A stretch of 64,000 nt of DNA from Pseudo-nitzschia pungens (lineage: Eukaryota; Bacillariophyta; Bacillariophyceae; Bacillariales; Bacillariaceae): contig CM074758.1 in NCBI GenBank assembly GCA_037355855.1, forward strand, positions 5,181,001-5,245,000. Reading direction: 5' to 3'. The notes beneath the pieces are model-generated. The model searched no databases. It was not told the DNA's origin and worked only from the letters and a program-made list of their open reading frames with translations. Each line of letters starts with the position of its first letter. The stretch's first letter is position 1. Shown here in pieces: positions 1 to 10,227 of the stretch. The position numbers were made by a program, and so were the translations under genes.

Positions 1-403
1 TTTGCTTCATAGTGTTTCAAAATTTTTTTTCATGGGGGTCGCGATTCCTGGGCTTCGGGTAATAATTGTGATTTTTGTGATGAATTTCTTGAGGGGTGTG
101 ATGGGAAATACTTTGGGTCGGGATGAGAAATCAATTTTTGGGAGTGAATTTCTGCAACAGTCTCATAATATATAATGATGGTAGGGTCGGTAATAATGAG
201 TCAGATTGAAAAAAAATTTGGGTCGAGTTTGAATTTTTTTTTTTTTTTTTCGTAATTTTCGTAATTGAGGTAGTTACTGGGTCGCGATTGGGGTTGCGAA
301 TCGCGAGAGAGCTAGGAATCGAGCTACGTCAAAATGAGCCAGGAATAAATCGCGACCCCCCTAAATAAATTCTTGGGAGGGGTCGCGAACCAGTTTTCGG
401 ACG
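1..403 (+). repeat. Left copy of a ~0.4-0.5 kb direct repeat
   Basis: The stretch recurs almost base for base, in the same orientation, at 10228-10732. The left copy lacks about 100 bp present in the right copy (around 10445-10550). Both end at the same point, CCAGTTTTCGGACG (one base differs in the right copy). Inside it, GGGGGTCGCGATT (34-46) is the exact inverse of AATCGCGACCCCC (348-360), so the unit can fold back on itself. Its left end lies outside the window. It is not an LTR of the copia elements downstream. It could be a short mobile repeat, or the terminal repeat of a larger unit. Confidence 0.8.
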
Positions 404-1030
404 CAGTTGCAACAATGGAATGTCTTGGGTATTCTGGGCTCATTGGCAAAGTGCCTTGGGTCCGACGAAGCTTTCGGCATGGTGGTGTGTGTTTTTGTGA
501 TGCGATGTCCCGGTATGTGATGTGACACCACTGAAAAAAAAAGTTCACAAAGGTGCACGACGTAACACTTTGGTGTGATTGAGGTAAATTGGATTTAAAA
601 TTATTTGTTGTGTTGAGTCAAGTGTGTCAAATGTGTAAAAATGGAATGAAAATGTGAAGAGGGACTGAATGTCAGGGTCAAGAAGAGAACATTTCCGTCG
701 ACACGTTGGGGGAGTTGAGAAAAGGGAGAAATGTGGTTGAGAATAATGGAAAAAAGTTGAGAATAATAGAAAAGAGGTTGTGAAATAAAAAATTGGGGTC
801 GAATTTTTTTTAGACAAGTCGCGATTGGGTCGCGATCCGGTCGCGATTGGTCGCAATGGGTCGCGAACCAGTTTTCGGACGTAGGTTTCGATTCTGCATA
901 CAGTGAAAGTCACCACAAGACAGAAATAAAAGCACCATCCAAAAACACTCAACAAAATGCCGCAACCTTAGTCCATCAGACAACCCGTCGGAAAGAAGAA
1001 GCATCTCTCCTTCGACTCGCAACCTCTCAT
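404..1030. other. No gene seen; diverged third copy of the repeat terminus at 787-881
   Basis: The region is rich in G/T and A-runs and I see no supported gene. From about 787 to 881 a diverged version of the flanking repeat appears: a T-run, several GTCGCGATTGG units, then the same end motif finishing at 881. The plus frame read at 1037 is open leftwards through this repeat to at least 860. Part of 900-1030 could therefore be coding, but no ATG opens it in frame. Confidence 0.5.
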
Positions 1031-1036
1031 TACAAG

Positions 1037-1795
1037 TTGAAGAAAGTGGGTAGTGATCCGAAAGTCATATCCCCCCGTCCTACACAGTCTGGGTCCCGTT
1101 TCACCATTTTTCTGGATGGAACTAGAGGTTCAATGAAATGGGACTTAAGACAAAACTACAACAAACCATTTCATTCAACAATTGTACTAGATTTTGTTTG
1201 TGACTCCGTCCTTCCTTTGCTGGATGACAGATCCAGCATATTTGGGTTCACCGAACACAACAGATGGGATTCTGTGAATCGCGTCAACTACCTGTTCCGA
1301 TGTCACCCCTCATACAGGTCTGATTCAGGCCAAGTTAACAGTGTATGGTTTGACTGGGCAATGTTTGCAGTTGATGACAACACTGAAATCCCCTGTCAAA
1401 TGCTGTGTTTTCTGCACGTGAAAGATTTGAAACAACCCACATCGGCTGTGAACGGATACAATGTCGATTCAGATGGCATCTACGCGGTTGTCAGAAAGTT
1501 TAGAGAAGATCCAAGGTCTACATCATCTCACTTTGTAAAAAGTGGCTATCTTGACAATACTTTATATTTATTCAACACTGACAGTATTCTTTCGGAACTG
1601 GCAGTTGTTCCTGAACTGGACGAGAATGCGGAACCAGTAAACAATGGTCGGTGGTTCGTTGTTAACAATCGATTGCAATGGCTCGAATTCTTCGAAAAGA
1701 GGAATAATTCTATGACATATACTACCTACGAGAGCCTCTACTCCGCCTGTCCTGTACAACGAGAGGAATCAGACAGCACCGGTATTGCTGAATGA
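1037..1795 (+). CDS. Unrecognised protein, probably the C-terminal part of a larger gene
   Basis: The 252-codon frame begins at TTG. The first in-frame ATG is at 1133, yet the frame is open upstream to at least 860, so the true 5' end is unknown and this is probably a fragment or a last exon. Visible features are a conserved-looking F-R-C-H-P-S-Y-R stretch (about residue 88), then W-F-D-W-A-M-F and a C-x2-LCFLH segment, in a composition typical of a folded beta-rich domain. From memory, a similar HP-[NS]-[YF] ... W-[FY]-DW pattern occurs near the C terminus of some DNA-transposon (Tnp2/CACTA-like) proteins. That link is weak and untested. A poly(A)-type AATAAA lies at 1825-1830. It sits just inside the left direct repeat, with no operon-like partner. 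Confidence 0.45.
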   Translation: MKKVGSDPKVISPRPTQSGSRFTIFLDGTRGSMKWDLRQNYNKPFHSTIVLDFVCDSVLPLLDDRSSIFGFTEHNRWDSVNRVNYLFRCHPSYRSDSGQVNSVWFDWAMFAVDDNTEIPCQMLCFLHVKDLKQPTSAVNGYNVDSDGIYAVVRKFREDPRSTSSHFVKSGYLDNTLYLFNTDSILSELAVVPELDENAEPVNNGRWFVVNNRLQWLEFFEKRNNSMTYTTYESLYSACPVQREESDSTGIAE

Positions 1796-1854
1796 ACCAT
1801 TCTACACTAGGCAGGTAACTAAACAATAAAAAATCTTTGTATCATTTGCTTCCG

Positions 1855-2440
1855 TCGTGATTGAAATCGATTTTCTTCGTCGTCATTAAAATCGTCGTCG
1901 CTCTTCGATTCGATTGTGTTCGTTGTCATTGAAATCGTCGTTGCTCTTCGCTACGATGGCCTTTCTCTTCGTCGTCCTCCCTAAAATCGTCGTTGCTCTT
2001 CCCTCCGATAGCCTTCCTCTTCGTCCTTGAAATCGTCGTCTCTCTTCGCATCGATTGTCTTCGTCGTCATTGAAATCGTCGTTGCTCTTCGCTACGATGG
2101 CCTTTCTCTTCGTCGTCCTCCCTAAAATCGTCGTTGCTCTTCGCTCCGATAGCCTTCCTCTTCGTCCTTGAAATCGTCGTCGCTCTTCGATTCGATTGTG
2201 TTCGTTGTCATTGAAATCGTCGTTGCTCTTCGCTACGATGCCCTTTCTCTTCGTCGTCCTCCCTAAAATCGTCGTTGCTCTTCGTCGTCCTCCCTGAAAT
2301 CGTCGTTCTCCCTGAAATCGTCGTTGCTGTTCGCTTCGATCATATTCGTCGTTGTCCTTGAAATCGTCGTTGCTCTTGAAGTCGTCGTTGCTCCTCGCTT
2401 CGGTCGTCTTCGTGGTCGTCTCTTCGATCTTCTATTTGAA
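1855..2440. repeat. Minisatellite with a 141-bp higher-order period
   Basis: Short units resembling GAAATCGTCGTTGCTCTTCG are repeated with variation. Anchors CGATTGT at 1911, 2052 and 2193 show an exact 141-bp higher-order period. Read on the minus strand the units encode Asp/Arg-rich peptides such as SDDDFRDDD. The same motif recurs at 4620-4830, on the other side of the minus-strand gene. Confidence 0.85.
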
Positions 2441-4612
2441 TCAGTCGTTCCGCCGGAACTCTGAAACGTCCTCTGCCTCCGTGTCTGATTCCGAAGGTTC
2501 CAAATCGGAGTCGTAGAATTCCGCATCCGAATCTGAATCTGAATCAGAACCAGCATCACCAGCATCCTCATCGTCATTCCCAGGGGGATTATTGGCTGCA
2601 GCATCAGCCTCATCAACGGACGCATCAGAACCAGCATCACCAGCATCCTCATCGTCATTCCCAGGGGGATTATTGGCTGCAGCATCAGCCTCAGCTACGG
2701 CCGCATCTGCTTGATCAAAGGCAACTTGGGCAGCGTCTCTGGCTGCCACGGCTTCATCACGAGCTGCTTGGGTTGCCATTTCTTCCGCCTCTGCCTCATA
2801 CCTTTCATCCTGAGTGGCATTTTGATTCTCATCGATTTCTATCCAACGGTCCAACGCAGCTTGCCACTCAGCCTGTCGTTGCGCGAGCTCTACTTGCGCT
2901 GCCTGCAAATTAACTTCGGCCACACGTCTTGCTCTTCTGTGTTTGCCCCAATCAAGCAAACAGAACACAAATGTTTCTGGACCACGACCTCCCCTTCCCA
3001 TTCCGTATTTTCTGTGAAATTCAGGGTTTTTGGTGGCAAAACCAATCTTGTTCTCCAGACTGAAAACAGTACCTTCTTCGTCTGTACCAAATTTGTCATA
3101 GTGAAGACCGACCGGGTGTTGCACAAGTGTTGTGGAATTAAGGGAACAAAACTGATACAAAATTTCACCAATGTCATTCGAACCTGCACGGGTCGTGGCT
3201 TTCTTGTGGTTTCTCAACTCTCGCGCAACAGCAAGAGGTACCACATTCAGCACCCCTTCCACTCCTTCAACAACAATGTTGCTCAGCTCTCTCAGAAGTA
3301 ATGCACTGACTATCTTCGACGCTGTGAATGGCTGAAAGAATTTGTATCGCGAAAACAAATCCTTGGTGATCGGCCCGATCTGTCCTCCATACTGAGGGTT
3401 GGAATATGCCCAATGAATTGGACGTCCTCTTCTGTTGATGTAAAACACACGTATTTTGTGCCCGTCTGGAACAACGAAGGTTGCATTTCCCTTCCTAGGT
3501 GTAACACTCGGGTTTTCAAGCATCTGGAAGAGGGCTCGAGTTGGTCCACTGTATACTCCACTGCTGCCCCCAGAACGACTCCTTTCTATGTGGTTAGTTC
3601 TCGTCATTTTCTGAACTTCCAGAAACAACGATCGAACCTCCTTCTGCTTCATTTGAAGAGCATCACTTCCATGATAGAACCGAGCCAAAAGCAGGTTCTG
3701 TTTCTGTCCCAATTTAGGTGATTCAGAAAAACTTCCAACAATGATGGTAACGTCACATTCTTCCCCACGATCCTGAACTGAGAACACCCTGGAATTGCTG
3801 AGTGATGCCGCTGTATATTCCGGAACTTCATTGATGCCTTTGGTACACTGGGAACCATGCACTACAATGAGTTGCACCCTGTACATTCTTTTTTTATTTG
3901 GATTGGCAATCCCGGGACACATGACATTCACCACACTTGTTTTCACCGTGTCGGAATTGTTGGTAAGTGTGCTGGGTCTAACATCCATTGCTGCAGCTTC
4001 TCTAGCAAGATTGTACCCCACGACAAAATGTTTCACTCCAGCAAGGTTTGGCTCCTTCCCGAATCCATGGCAATCAATGACATTCTCCGAGATAAGAGGG
4101 GTGTCGATTATCACATTGTACTCTGGTAACACGATGTAACCATCAAACCTAAGTTGCACTTGTCTGCATTCCAAATGAATGAAATGACGATGGGACCTCA
4201 GTACCTCCTCTCTTTGATCAACAAAAATACAGCCGTGACAAACTGATACCTCTCTCCGGTTATCAATCAAAGCATTTTTCATTTGTTTGATCCCATCAGG
4301 CAGATCGACGCTGCTACCGCCTGTCCTTTTTTCTATGAGTCTAAAAATAGACTGCAAGCATTTTCTGCAAGAAAATGTGTTACACCTTGTGCAAACAATT
4401 CCATCAGAGGTGCGTCGACAGTTCTTAGTGCCCTTCTTCCCCCTTGTACTTGCCTGCGTCAACGTCGCTATGCGACCCAAATTGCACCGGCACGAATTGT
4501 CCTTACTTTTCTGCTCGTCCTTTCTCCTCAACCTCTCCTGCCTTATCTCCTTGTTTTCAACAAGGTCGGTCCCAATTTTTTTGTTCCTCTTGGAAGATGT
4601 GGATCGTGTCAT
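2441..4612 (-). CDS. Unrecognised zinc-finger / coiled-coil / acidic-tail protein, 723 aa
   Basis: I start at ATG 4612; the frame is open to 4636, but only from GTG. The N terminus is Lys/Arg-rich. A cysteine cluster follows at residues 41, 43, 65, 74, 77, 82 and 85, with CxxCxxxxCxxC spacing at its end, suggesting a treble-clef zinc site; another Cys/His group lies near residues 120-145. The central ~350 residues look globular and match no family I can name. An Ala-rich coiled coil (about residues 540-630) leads to a 27-residue perfect tandem duplication (81-bp period, visible at 2551 and 2632) and an Asp/Ser/Glu-rich tail. No introns are needed. Low-complexity arrays lie on both sides. A nucleic-acid-binding role would fit the zinc site but is inference only. 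Confidence 0.6.
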   Translation of the reverse strand: MTRSTSSKRNKKIGTDLVENKEIRQERLRRKDEQKSKDNSCRCNLGRIATLTQASTRGKKGTKNCRRTSDGIVCTRCNTFSCRKCLQSIFRLIEKRTGGSSVDLPDGIKQMKNALIDNRREVSVCHGCIFVDQREEVLRSHRHFIHLECRQVQLRFDGYIVLPEYNVIIDTPLISENVIDCHGFGKEPNLAGVKHFVVGYNLAREAAAMDVRPSTLTNNSDTVKTSVVNVMCPGIANPNKKRMYRVQLIVVHGSQCTKGINEVPEYTAASLSNSRVFSVQDRGEECDVTIIVGSFSESPKLGQKQNLLLARFYHGSDALQMKQKEVRSLFLEVQKMTRTNHIERSRSGGSSGVYSGPTRALFQMLENPSVTPRKGNATFVVPDGHKIRVFYINRRGRPIHWAYSNPQYGGQIGPITKDLFSRYKFFQPFTASKIVSALLLRELSNIVVEGVEGVLNVVPLAVARELRNHKKATTRAGSNDIGEILYQFCSLNSTTLVQHPVGLHYDKFGTDEEGTVFSLENKIGFATKNPEFHRKYGMGRGGRGPETFVFCLLDWGKHRRARRVAEVNLQAAQVELAQRQAEWQAALDRWIEIDENQNATQDERYEAEAEEMATQAARDEAVAARDAAQVAFDQADAAVAEADAAANNPPGNDDEDAGDAGSDASVDEADAAANNPPGNDDEDAGDAGSDSDSDSDAEFYDSDLEPSESDTEAEDVSEFRRND

Positions 4613-4619
4613 TATGTGA

Positions 4620-4830
4620 GGGTCGTTGCTCTTCACTTCGGTCGTCGTCGTCGTCCCTGAAATCGTCGTTGCTCTTCGTTTCGATCGTCTATGTCATCGT
4701 CCCTGAAATCGTCGTCGCTCTTCGCTTCGATCGTCTTCGTCGTCCCTGAGATCGTCGTTGTGCTACGTTTTGATCGTCTTTGTCGTCGTCCCTGAAATCG
4801 TCGTCGCTCTTTGCTACGATCGAAACCTCT
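4620..4830. repeat. Minisatellite, same family as 1855-2440
   Basis: Repeated units resemble CCCTGAAATCGTCGT followed by a GCTCTTCG/TTCGATCGTC variant. They match the array on the far side of the minus-strand gene, so that gene is bracketed by copies of one low-complexity sequence. Minus-strand translation gives SDDDFRDDD-type acidic peptides in one frame and RRSQGRRRR-type basic peptides in another. Confidence 0.8.
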
Positions 4831-4995
4831 AGGGAAGTGCTTTGTATTGCTTGAGCGTATGCAATAGGCCTTGAACAGTCCACTGTAGACTCACGATTTG
4901 CCAGGACTTTATGTATTATTATTGTTAAGGCTTTTCCTTATTTACAGACCAGTACGAGATACATATCTACGATTAAGTTCCCCGAAGACCGCTGA

Positions 4996-6969
4996 CGAGC
5001 GGATATCAACACAGTTTATCAGACCCAGGAGGAACTTGAGCAAGATTCCACCGACACTGAAGAATCTTCTGATAGAGAATTGGAAAGTGAGAATGAAGAC
5101 AGTGATTCGGAAAGTGAGAATGAAGACACTGAGGATGAAGACAACGACCGGGAATCACAGCGTGACACCCATCCGCGAATGCCTGACTTCCCATGGGAAA
5201 AAAAAGACGAAACAACCAAAACAAATCCTACTCCCGTCGGGGCTAAGGGAGCCGACGATCCCAAAGATAACGAACGCGAAGATGATGAACAAAATAAAAT
5301 TAATCCTGTCGTCCGGGCTAAGGAAATCGACGATCCTGCGGATAATGAAGAGAACGCAAAAAATAAAACTAATCCTTCCGTCGGGGCTAAGGGAACCGAC
5401 GATCCTGACAATGACCAAGACTGGGTAAGTGAGATAACAAATATCACTTTGCAGGAGGTTCTTCGCCATCCTCCGGCCCAGACCAACAATTCTTTCGGGG
5501 CTCCCATCACCGACGATTTCAGCGAGGACGAAGACAGGGACCGAAACGAAAAGGAAAATAATGACGACGATTCGAGAGATGGGGTTGGGGAAGACGACGA
5601 AGACACAAACCGAAACACAGACATCGGGGGTGGGAAAGACGACGGTCCTAGTGGTGTCGACGATTCGAGCCAAGACGAAGACAAGGACCGAACCGAAAAG
5701 AAAGATAATGACGACGATTCGAGCGAGGACGACGATTCGAGCAAGGACGAAGACAAGGATCGAAAGGAAAAGAAAGTTAATCCTCCCGTCGGGGCCAAGG
5801 GCAACGACGACCGCAAAACCAACAATTCTTTCGAGGCTCGTGGTGCCGACGATTTGAGCGAGGACGATGATTCGAGCGAAGACGACGATGCCAAAGCCAA
5901 CGACAGGGGTGGGGAAGACGACGAGCCTAAAGCGAACGAAGCCACAAACCAAAACAAAGCCATCGGGGCTGTGGAGGACGACGTTCCTAAAGCGAACGAA
6001 GCCACAAACCCAAAAAAAAAAAAAAAAATCGACTATGACAACAACGAGGTACGGATTGAACGCAGGCTCGGCCGCAAACAAAGTACACAGCCAAAAAATG
6101 CCAAGAACATGAAAGACAAAGGCGTTAGAGGAAAACTAACAACGGTTGCAAAAAACGTAAAAGAACTTCAGTTTTGCAGCACCTATGGAGATATGACAAA
6201 ACAAAAAGAAAGTCCCGGCTTTATTAACTTTTTGGGTTCCTACGACGACATCATTCCAAGAACAAGTGCTAAATCAAATTTTGAGTCCGATTGGGACTAT
6301 CAGAGAAAGAAAGGACCAAAACTCACATTTCTTGTCGATCCCGCATTTGACCTATATAGAAAAAAAATTGGTGATCAATTAATCAGTGCTGGCAATTGGT
6401 TTAAGGAGAACAAGTGTGAAGAGACAGGACCATATCACACACAAACTGTGGAAGATTATTTCGATAGGAACTTCGGTGATGCTGCGCCGGCAACAAATGG
6501 GAAATTCAAACGTGATGACATCAAGAGTGTGTCCCCCTCTGAAATAGAAAAGTGGACGGAGAAACAGATGGAAGATATCGTTCGGGAGGAGACTAAAGCT
6601 ATGACAACAGAAGAAAAAGGGTTGTTCCGTCGCTCGGTGAATGCTGTGATGGGCGAGCAGCAACGCTACAAGAAGAAAGGGAATGGTGCGATCCGTGAAG
6701 GAAAGAAAAATTGTTTCGTAGTCGCCCACGAGAACGTCAACCAGAAAAGAAGGGGGGACGAGAAGAAGAAATTAGCAAGCCTCAGTAATAGTGTTCAAAA
6801 CAAGGAACAGGAGACTGAACAAGACAGAGTGAAAAAGAAGAAAAGGAAAAAAAAGGGGAAGAGGATACAGAACTCAACGTCCAACCTTCCACCTCATATG
6901 AAGAAGCATCCTCCACCAGGTCCACCGAAGCCAGAGAAAAAGCCTCCAGCAGGGGCACAACAGAAGTAG
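4996..6969 (+). CDS. Unrecognised acidic-to-basic low-complexity protein, 5' end uncertain
   Basis: The frame is open from 4996, just after TGA 4993-4995, to the TAG at 6967. The first in-frame ATG is only at 5179, but the acidic residues upstream look coding, so an upstream exon is likely; possible AG acceptors lie near 5014-5029. The N-terminal half is Asp/Glu-rich, with repeated GAKGxDDP-like blocks and DDSSEDDD runs. A lysine run follows, encoded by a 15-A homopolymer near 6013. The C-terminal half is basic and more globular-looking (FINFLGSYDD, WDYQRKKGPKLTFLVDP, VEDYFDRNFGD), then Lys-rich, ending in a proline-rich tail. It resembles nucleic-acid-associated scaffolds in composition only; I recognise no family. 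An AATAAA lies at about 7070. Confidence 0.55.
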   Translation, partial: RADINTVYQTQEELEQDSTDTEESSDRELESENEDSDSESENEDTEDEDNDRESQRDTHPRMPDFPWEKKDETTKTNPTPVGAKGADDPKDNEREDDEQNKINPVVRAKEIDDPADNEENAKNKTNPSVGAKGTDDPDNDQDWVSEITNITLQEVLRHPPAQTNNSFGAPITDDFSEDEDRDRNEKENNDDDSRDGVGEDDEDTNRNTDIGGGKDDGPSGVDDSSQDEDKDRTEKKDNDDDSSEDDDSSKDEDKDRKEKKVNPPVGAKGNDDRKTNNSFEARGADDLSEDDDSSEDDDAKANDRGGEDDEPKANEATNQNKAIGAVEDDVPKANEATNPKKKKKIDYDNNEVRIERRLGRKQSTQPKNAKNMKDKGVRGKLTTVAKNVKELQFCSTYGDMTKQKESPGFINFLGSYDDIIPRTSAKSNFESDWDYQRKKGPKLTFLVDPAFDLYRKKIGDQLISAGNWFKENKCEETGPYHTQTVEDYFDRNFGDAAPATNGKFKRDDIKSVSPSEIEKWTEKQMEDIVREETKAMTTEEKGLFRRSVNAVMGEQQRYKKKGNGAIREGKKNCFVVAHENVNQKRRGDEKKKLASLSNSVQNKEQETEQDRVKKKKRKKKGKRIQNSTSNLPPHMKKHPPPGPPKPEKKPPAGAQQK

Positions 6970-7122
6970 GAGTCTGCAAAATTTGGTACACCCAACAAGA
7001 AAAGGAAGACAACGGGCGTGTAATGGAATATTATAAAAGATAGTATAATGTGATTTGGTAATTTTATCTAATAAATTGTGAATAATTCGTAATGTTTGAA
7101 TACTTTTTTTTGAATACTTTAA

Positions 7123-7717
7123 ATAATGGTGAGTATATGCATCTATTAGAATACTAAAAGGGTATAAAGTTGCTACCAATTATATTTCGGATGTAAGTTC
7201 TGATTTCTGAGAGAAATTCTGGGAACACAAAATTACAGCACAGAATGTGCAAATTTCCTGTGGATGGGTGAAATTGTCCTAGATTATTTGTGTTCCGCAC
7301 GGAATAATGGTGAGTATATGCATCTATTAGAATACTAAAAGGGTATGAAGTTGCTACCAATTACATTTCGGATGTAAGTTCTGATTTCTGAGAGAAATTC
7401 TGAGTACACAAAATTACAGCACAGAATGTGCATATTTCCTGTGCATGGGTGAAATTGTCCTAGATTATTTGTGGTCCGCACTGAATAATGGTCAGTATAT
7501 GCATCTATTAGAATACTAAAAGGGTATAAAGTTGCTACCAATTATATTTCGGATGTAAGTTTTGATTTCTGAGAGAAATTCTGGGTACACAAAATTACAG
7601 CACAGAATGTGCATATTTCCTGTGCATGGGTGAAATTGTCCTAGATTATTTGTGGTCCGCACTGAATAATGGTCAGTATATGCACCTATTAGAATACTAA
7701 AAGGGTATAAAGTTGCT
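7123..7717. repeat. Tandem array, exact 181-bp monomer, ~3.3 copies
   Basis: The anchor ATAATGG falls at 7123, 7304, 7485 and 7666, an exact 181-bp spacing. Units contain GAGTATATGC(A)TC and TCCTAGATTATTTGTG and differ by a few substitutions. The fourth copy stops about 50 bp in. Short antisense frames inside it are by-products of the repetition. Confidence 0.95.
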
Positions 7718-8516
7718 GCAACTTATATTTTGGATGTGACACTTGCTTTGTAAAAAAAATCCTCGGTTGACCAAAATCCACCCCAAAATATGCTTTTTTC
7801 CGGAACGGGCATCATACTGACCAATGTTTTCTTGTCTTAGAGTGTTAAAAATGCATGGATACACAAGTGGCTATGTAAGATAATGGTGATTGTTTGGTTA
7901 CTGGTATGTCCAAGAATATAAAATAGAATAAAGCAGGATGAAAAATCTGACAAAAAAAATAGTAATCTAGCCCATTGGCAAAGAAAAATATAATTCTTGT
8001 GAAGGATTCCATCCTGCCACATCTGATCCTTGTGACCACAATGCTACCACAGAGACGGTACGATCCTTTTGTTTCAGCCGTGGATATTGTCATTATATAT
8101 TTGGTTCTATCACTGCCGGTACTACTGTACGTACGCGTAGTAGTTGAACTTCTGCTACTGCTGGTATACTTATGTAGTAGTACTACTACTAGTAATTTTT
8201 ACCTACTGTCCCGCAGGGAATAGTAGAGCCAAAAATACAATCAATAGTGAATACCGTGTGGGTACAGTAGAGAATGAACAGAGATGTGCACAGGTGGATA
8301 GAAAAAAATTATGGCGCGGGTGGGAATCCTCTTAAACATTTGGCCACGTCACCTACAATTTCCATAGTGAAGTGTATGCCATTACAAGTTGCGTGGATGG
8401 TGAAAGGAAAATGATTAACAGGTTTTTTGTTAGTAGTGAAAAAACTGTGTTCACAATTTTATGGCTTCACATATTTTTTTTACTTCATATTTTTTTTACT
8501 TCCGACGCCCGAAAAA
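7718..8516. other. Intergenic region, no gene seen
   Basis: AT-rich sequence with short frames only. Near 8135-8195 there is a cluster of TAGTAGT / ACTACTACT inverted units that could form a hairpin. The last ~110 bp are T-rich and may be the promoter or 5' UTR of the next gene. Confidence 0.5.
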
Positions 8517-10117
8517 ATGCCTACCGTATATGATGAGTATCAGCAAATAGAAAAGAAAGCAGATTGCAATGCACCAAGAAAGAATCGAAGTGGAAAAATT
8601 GTTTCCAATGCTAATACAGGTGAGGATACTACTGCTAGTATTACCCCTACGAAATCGAACCCAAAGACAAGTAGAAAACTACCACCCACCTCAGGTGGTG
8701 CTGATGAAAAAAATAAAAGAACCAAGAACAACCCGACCGCGGTTTTCGTTGGTACCACACCACCAACCAACAAACCCCCCGCCGCCCCGGGTGTTGTTAC
8801 ACCAAGACCGATTACGACCGGTACCAAAACAACACCAAGACCCACATACGAAGCATTGCTGCAACAGCTAAAAGAGAGCCAGCAGAAAGTAGCTTCTTTA
8901 GAGAGGGATGTGACAACACTGCAGAAGGATACAAAAAAAGAAGAACCCACGCTGGAGGCAACTACAACAGGGAAGAAGCCAAAGCCACAGATGGTACGAA
9001 CCGTAAGTGAAGCAAAATTAGAGATAACTAAGGCGCAATCGGATAAACTTAAGAAACATCAAAAAGAGGCGGGTTTGGAAGCACAGTTGACACGGCACAT
9101 AAGAAATAGTTGGTTTCGTAGCATGAAGTTTATCGTGGATGAAAATAAGGTCAAAAAAATTTTGAAGAAAGCGATTGCGTCCCGAGCTGTCGTTCCACCC
9201 CATGGTATTTCATTTGAAATTTTTTATGGTTTTAACAGAAGGTTGGTGTACAAGGGTCTTTCCACGCTGCGGCACAATGCTCAAACTTTGGCTAGAAAAC
9301 ATTTTCTCGGTACGTGCTTACTAAGTGAATAAATTGGTTGCTATTACTGCTTGGTTGAGATTGATGGTATATCCTCCCCTGCTACTCTAACACTTTCTAC
9401 TCCTGTGTACGCGTCGTACTAGAGGACACACTCGATCGCGAAGGCATTGTGCCAGATTCCTTTCCAGGTAAAGTGGAGATTGTGATGCGGGAGAGTACTA
9501 GTAGTAGTGAAACTAGTAGTAGAAAGAAGCTGGGAATGAACCCAGGGTACAGAAGGTATGACAACAACAGTGAAAATGATGATTTTTATTACTTTGTGAC
9601 TCGGATTCTATCAAGCATCTCTCCAATAGAGAGGGACTACAGAAACAAAAAGACAACATGTTTGCTGAGTGAAATATTCACAGAAAGCGATGAAGCATTT
9701 GCATTGATGATGATTCATAATGAGTATGATGTTTGGGTGAATCATGTTGAGCAAAAAAGGAACGGTGGTGGCAGGATTGTGAGAAGGAGGAAGAAAAAGA
9801 AATTTTGTGACCAATACAGTGGAGAGGAACAATCATGGTCGAAGGAAGGTCTAGCACTGTTCAATAACTTGTGCAGGGAGATTGATGTGCTGAGGAAAGA
9901 TCCGAGAACGGGTAGAGAGTGTGAGGAAAGATTGAGAGAGAGGCTCCGTCGCGAGAGTGAAAACGATGACAACAACAACAGTCCGTACGATGAGGACTGG
10001 GTGCAGGAGGAAGAAGTTACTGAATACATTAGTCCGGAGCTACAAGCTTTGCTAGATGTAAATGAAGATGAGGAGGACTTTACTGGCAGTAACGAGATCG
10101 CGTTGGCCAGTCTTTAA
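8517..10117 (+). CDS. Unrecognised two-exon protein, 495 aa
   Basis: I join two open frames. Exon 1 runs from ATG 8517 to 9309; the intron 9310-9422 (113 bp) starts GTACGT and ends CTAG; exon 2 is 9423-10117. The junction is phase 1 and restores one frame of 496 codons, although exon 2 has no usable ATG near its start. The product has a Lys/Pro/Thr-rich N terminus, a short coiled coil near residues 120-150 (LLQQLKESQQKVASLERDV), a conserved-looking stretch of about 90 residues around RHIRNSWFRSMKF, a Lys/Arg-rich patch (RRRKKKKF), and an acidic C terminus. A poly(A)-type AATAAA lies at 10176-10181. I recognise no family. The alternative is two separate genes, the second starting at ATG 9485. 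Confidence 0.6.
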
Positions 10118-10227
10118 AAATTGTTCGAGATCGAACCAAAATTTGTGTGTGAGTGTGTGAGAAAACTGAACAGAGAATAAACAATTATTAGAGTAGTATC
10201 AATATTTATCAAAAGAAAGACTTATAT

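Noticed and set aside
324..1022. Antisense frames of 65-136 codons
   Set aside because: They lie in repeat sequence, start mostly at non-ATG codons, and their composition follows the T-runs and GTCGCG repeats of the other strand.
5019..6081. Ser- or Phe/Val-rich antisense frames of 328 and 308 codons
   Set aside because: They mirror the acidic codons of the plus-strand protein in low-complexity sequence; no ATG context or other support.
7154..7541. Near-identical 68-codon minus-strand frames
   Set aside because: They are produced by the 181-bp tandem repeat, not by separate genes.
8135..8200. TAGTAGTACTACTACTAG cluster as a possible operator or hairpin gene
   Set aside because: Trinucleotide-like low complexity; nothing conserved or positioned to support a function.
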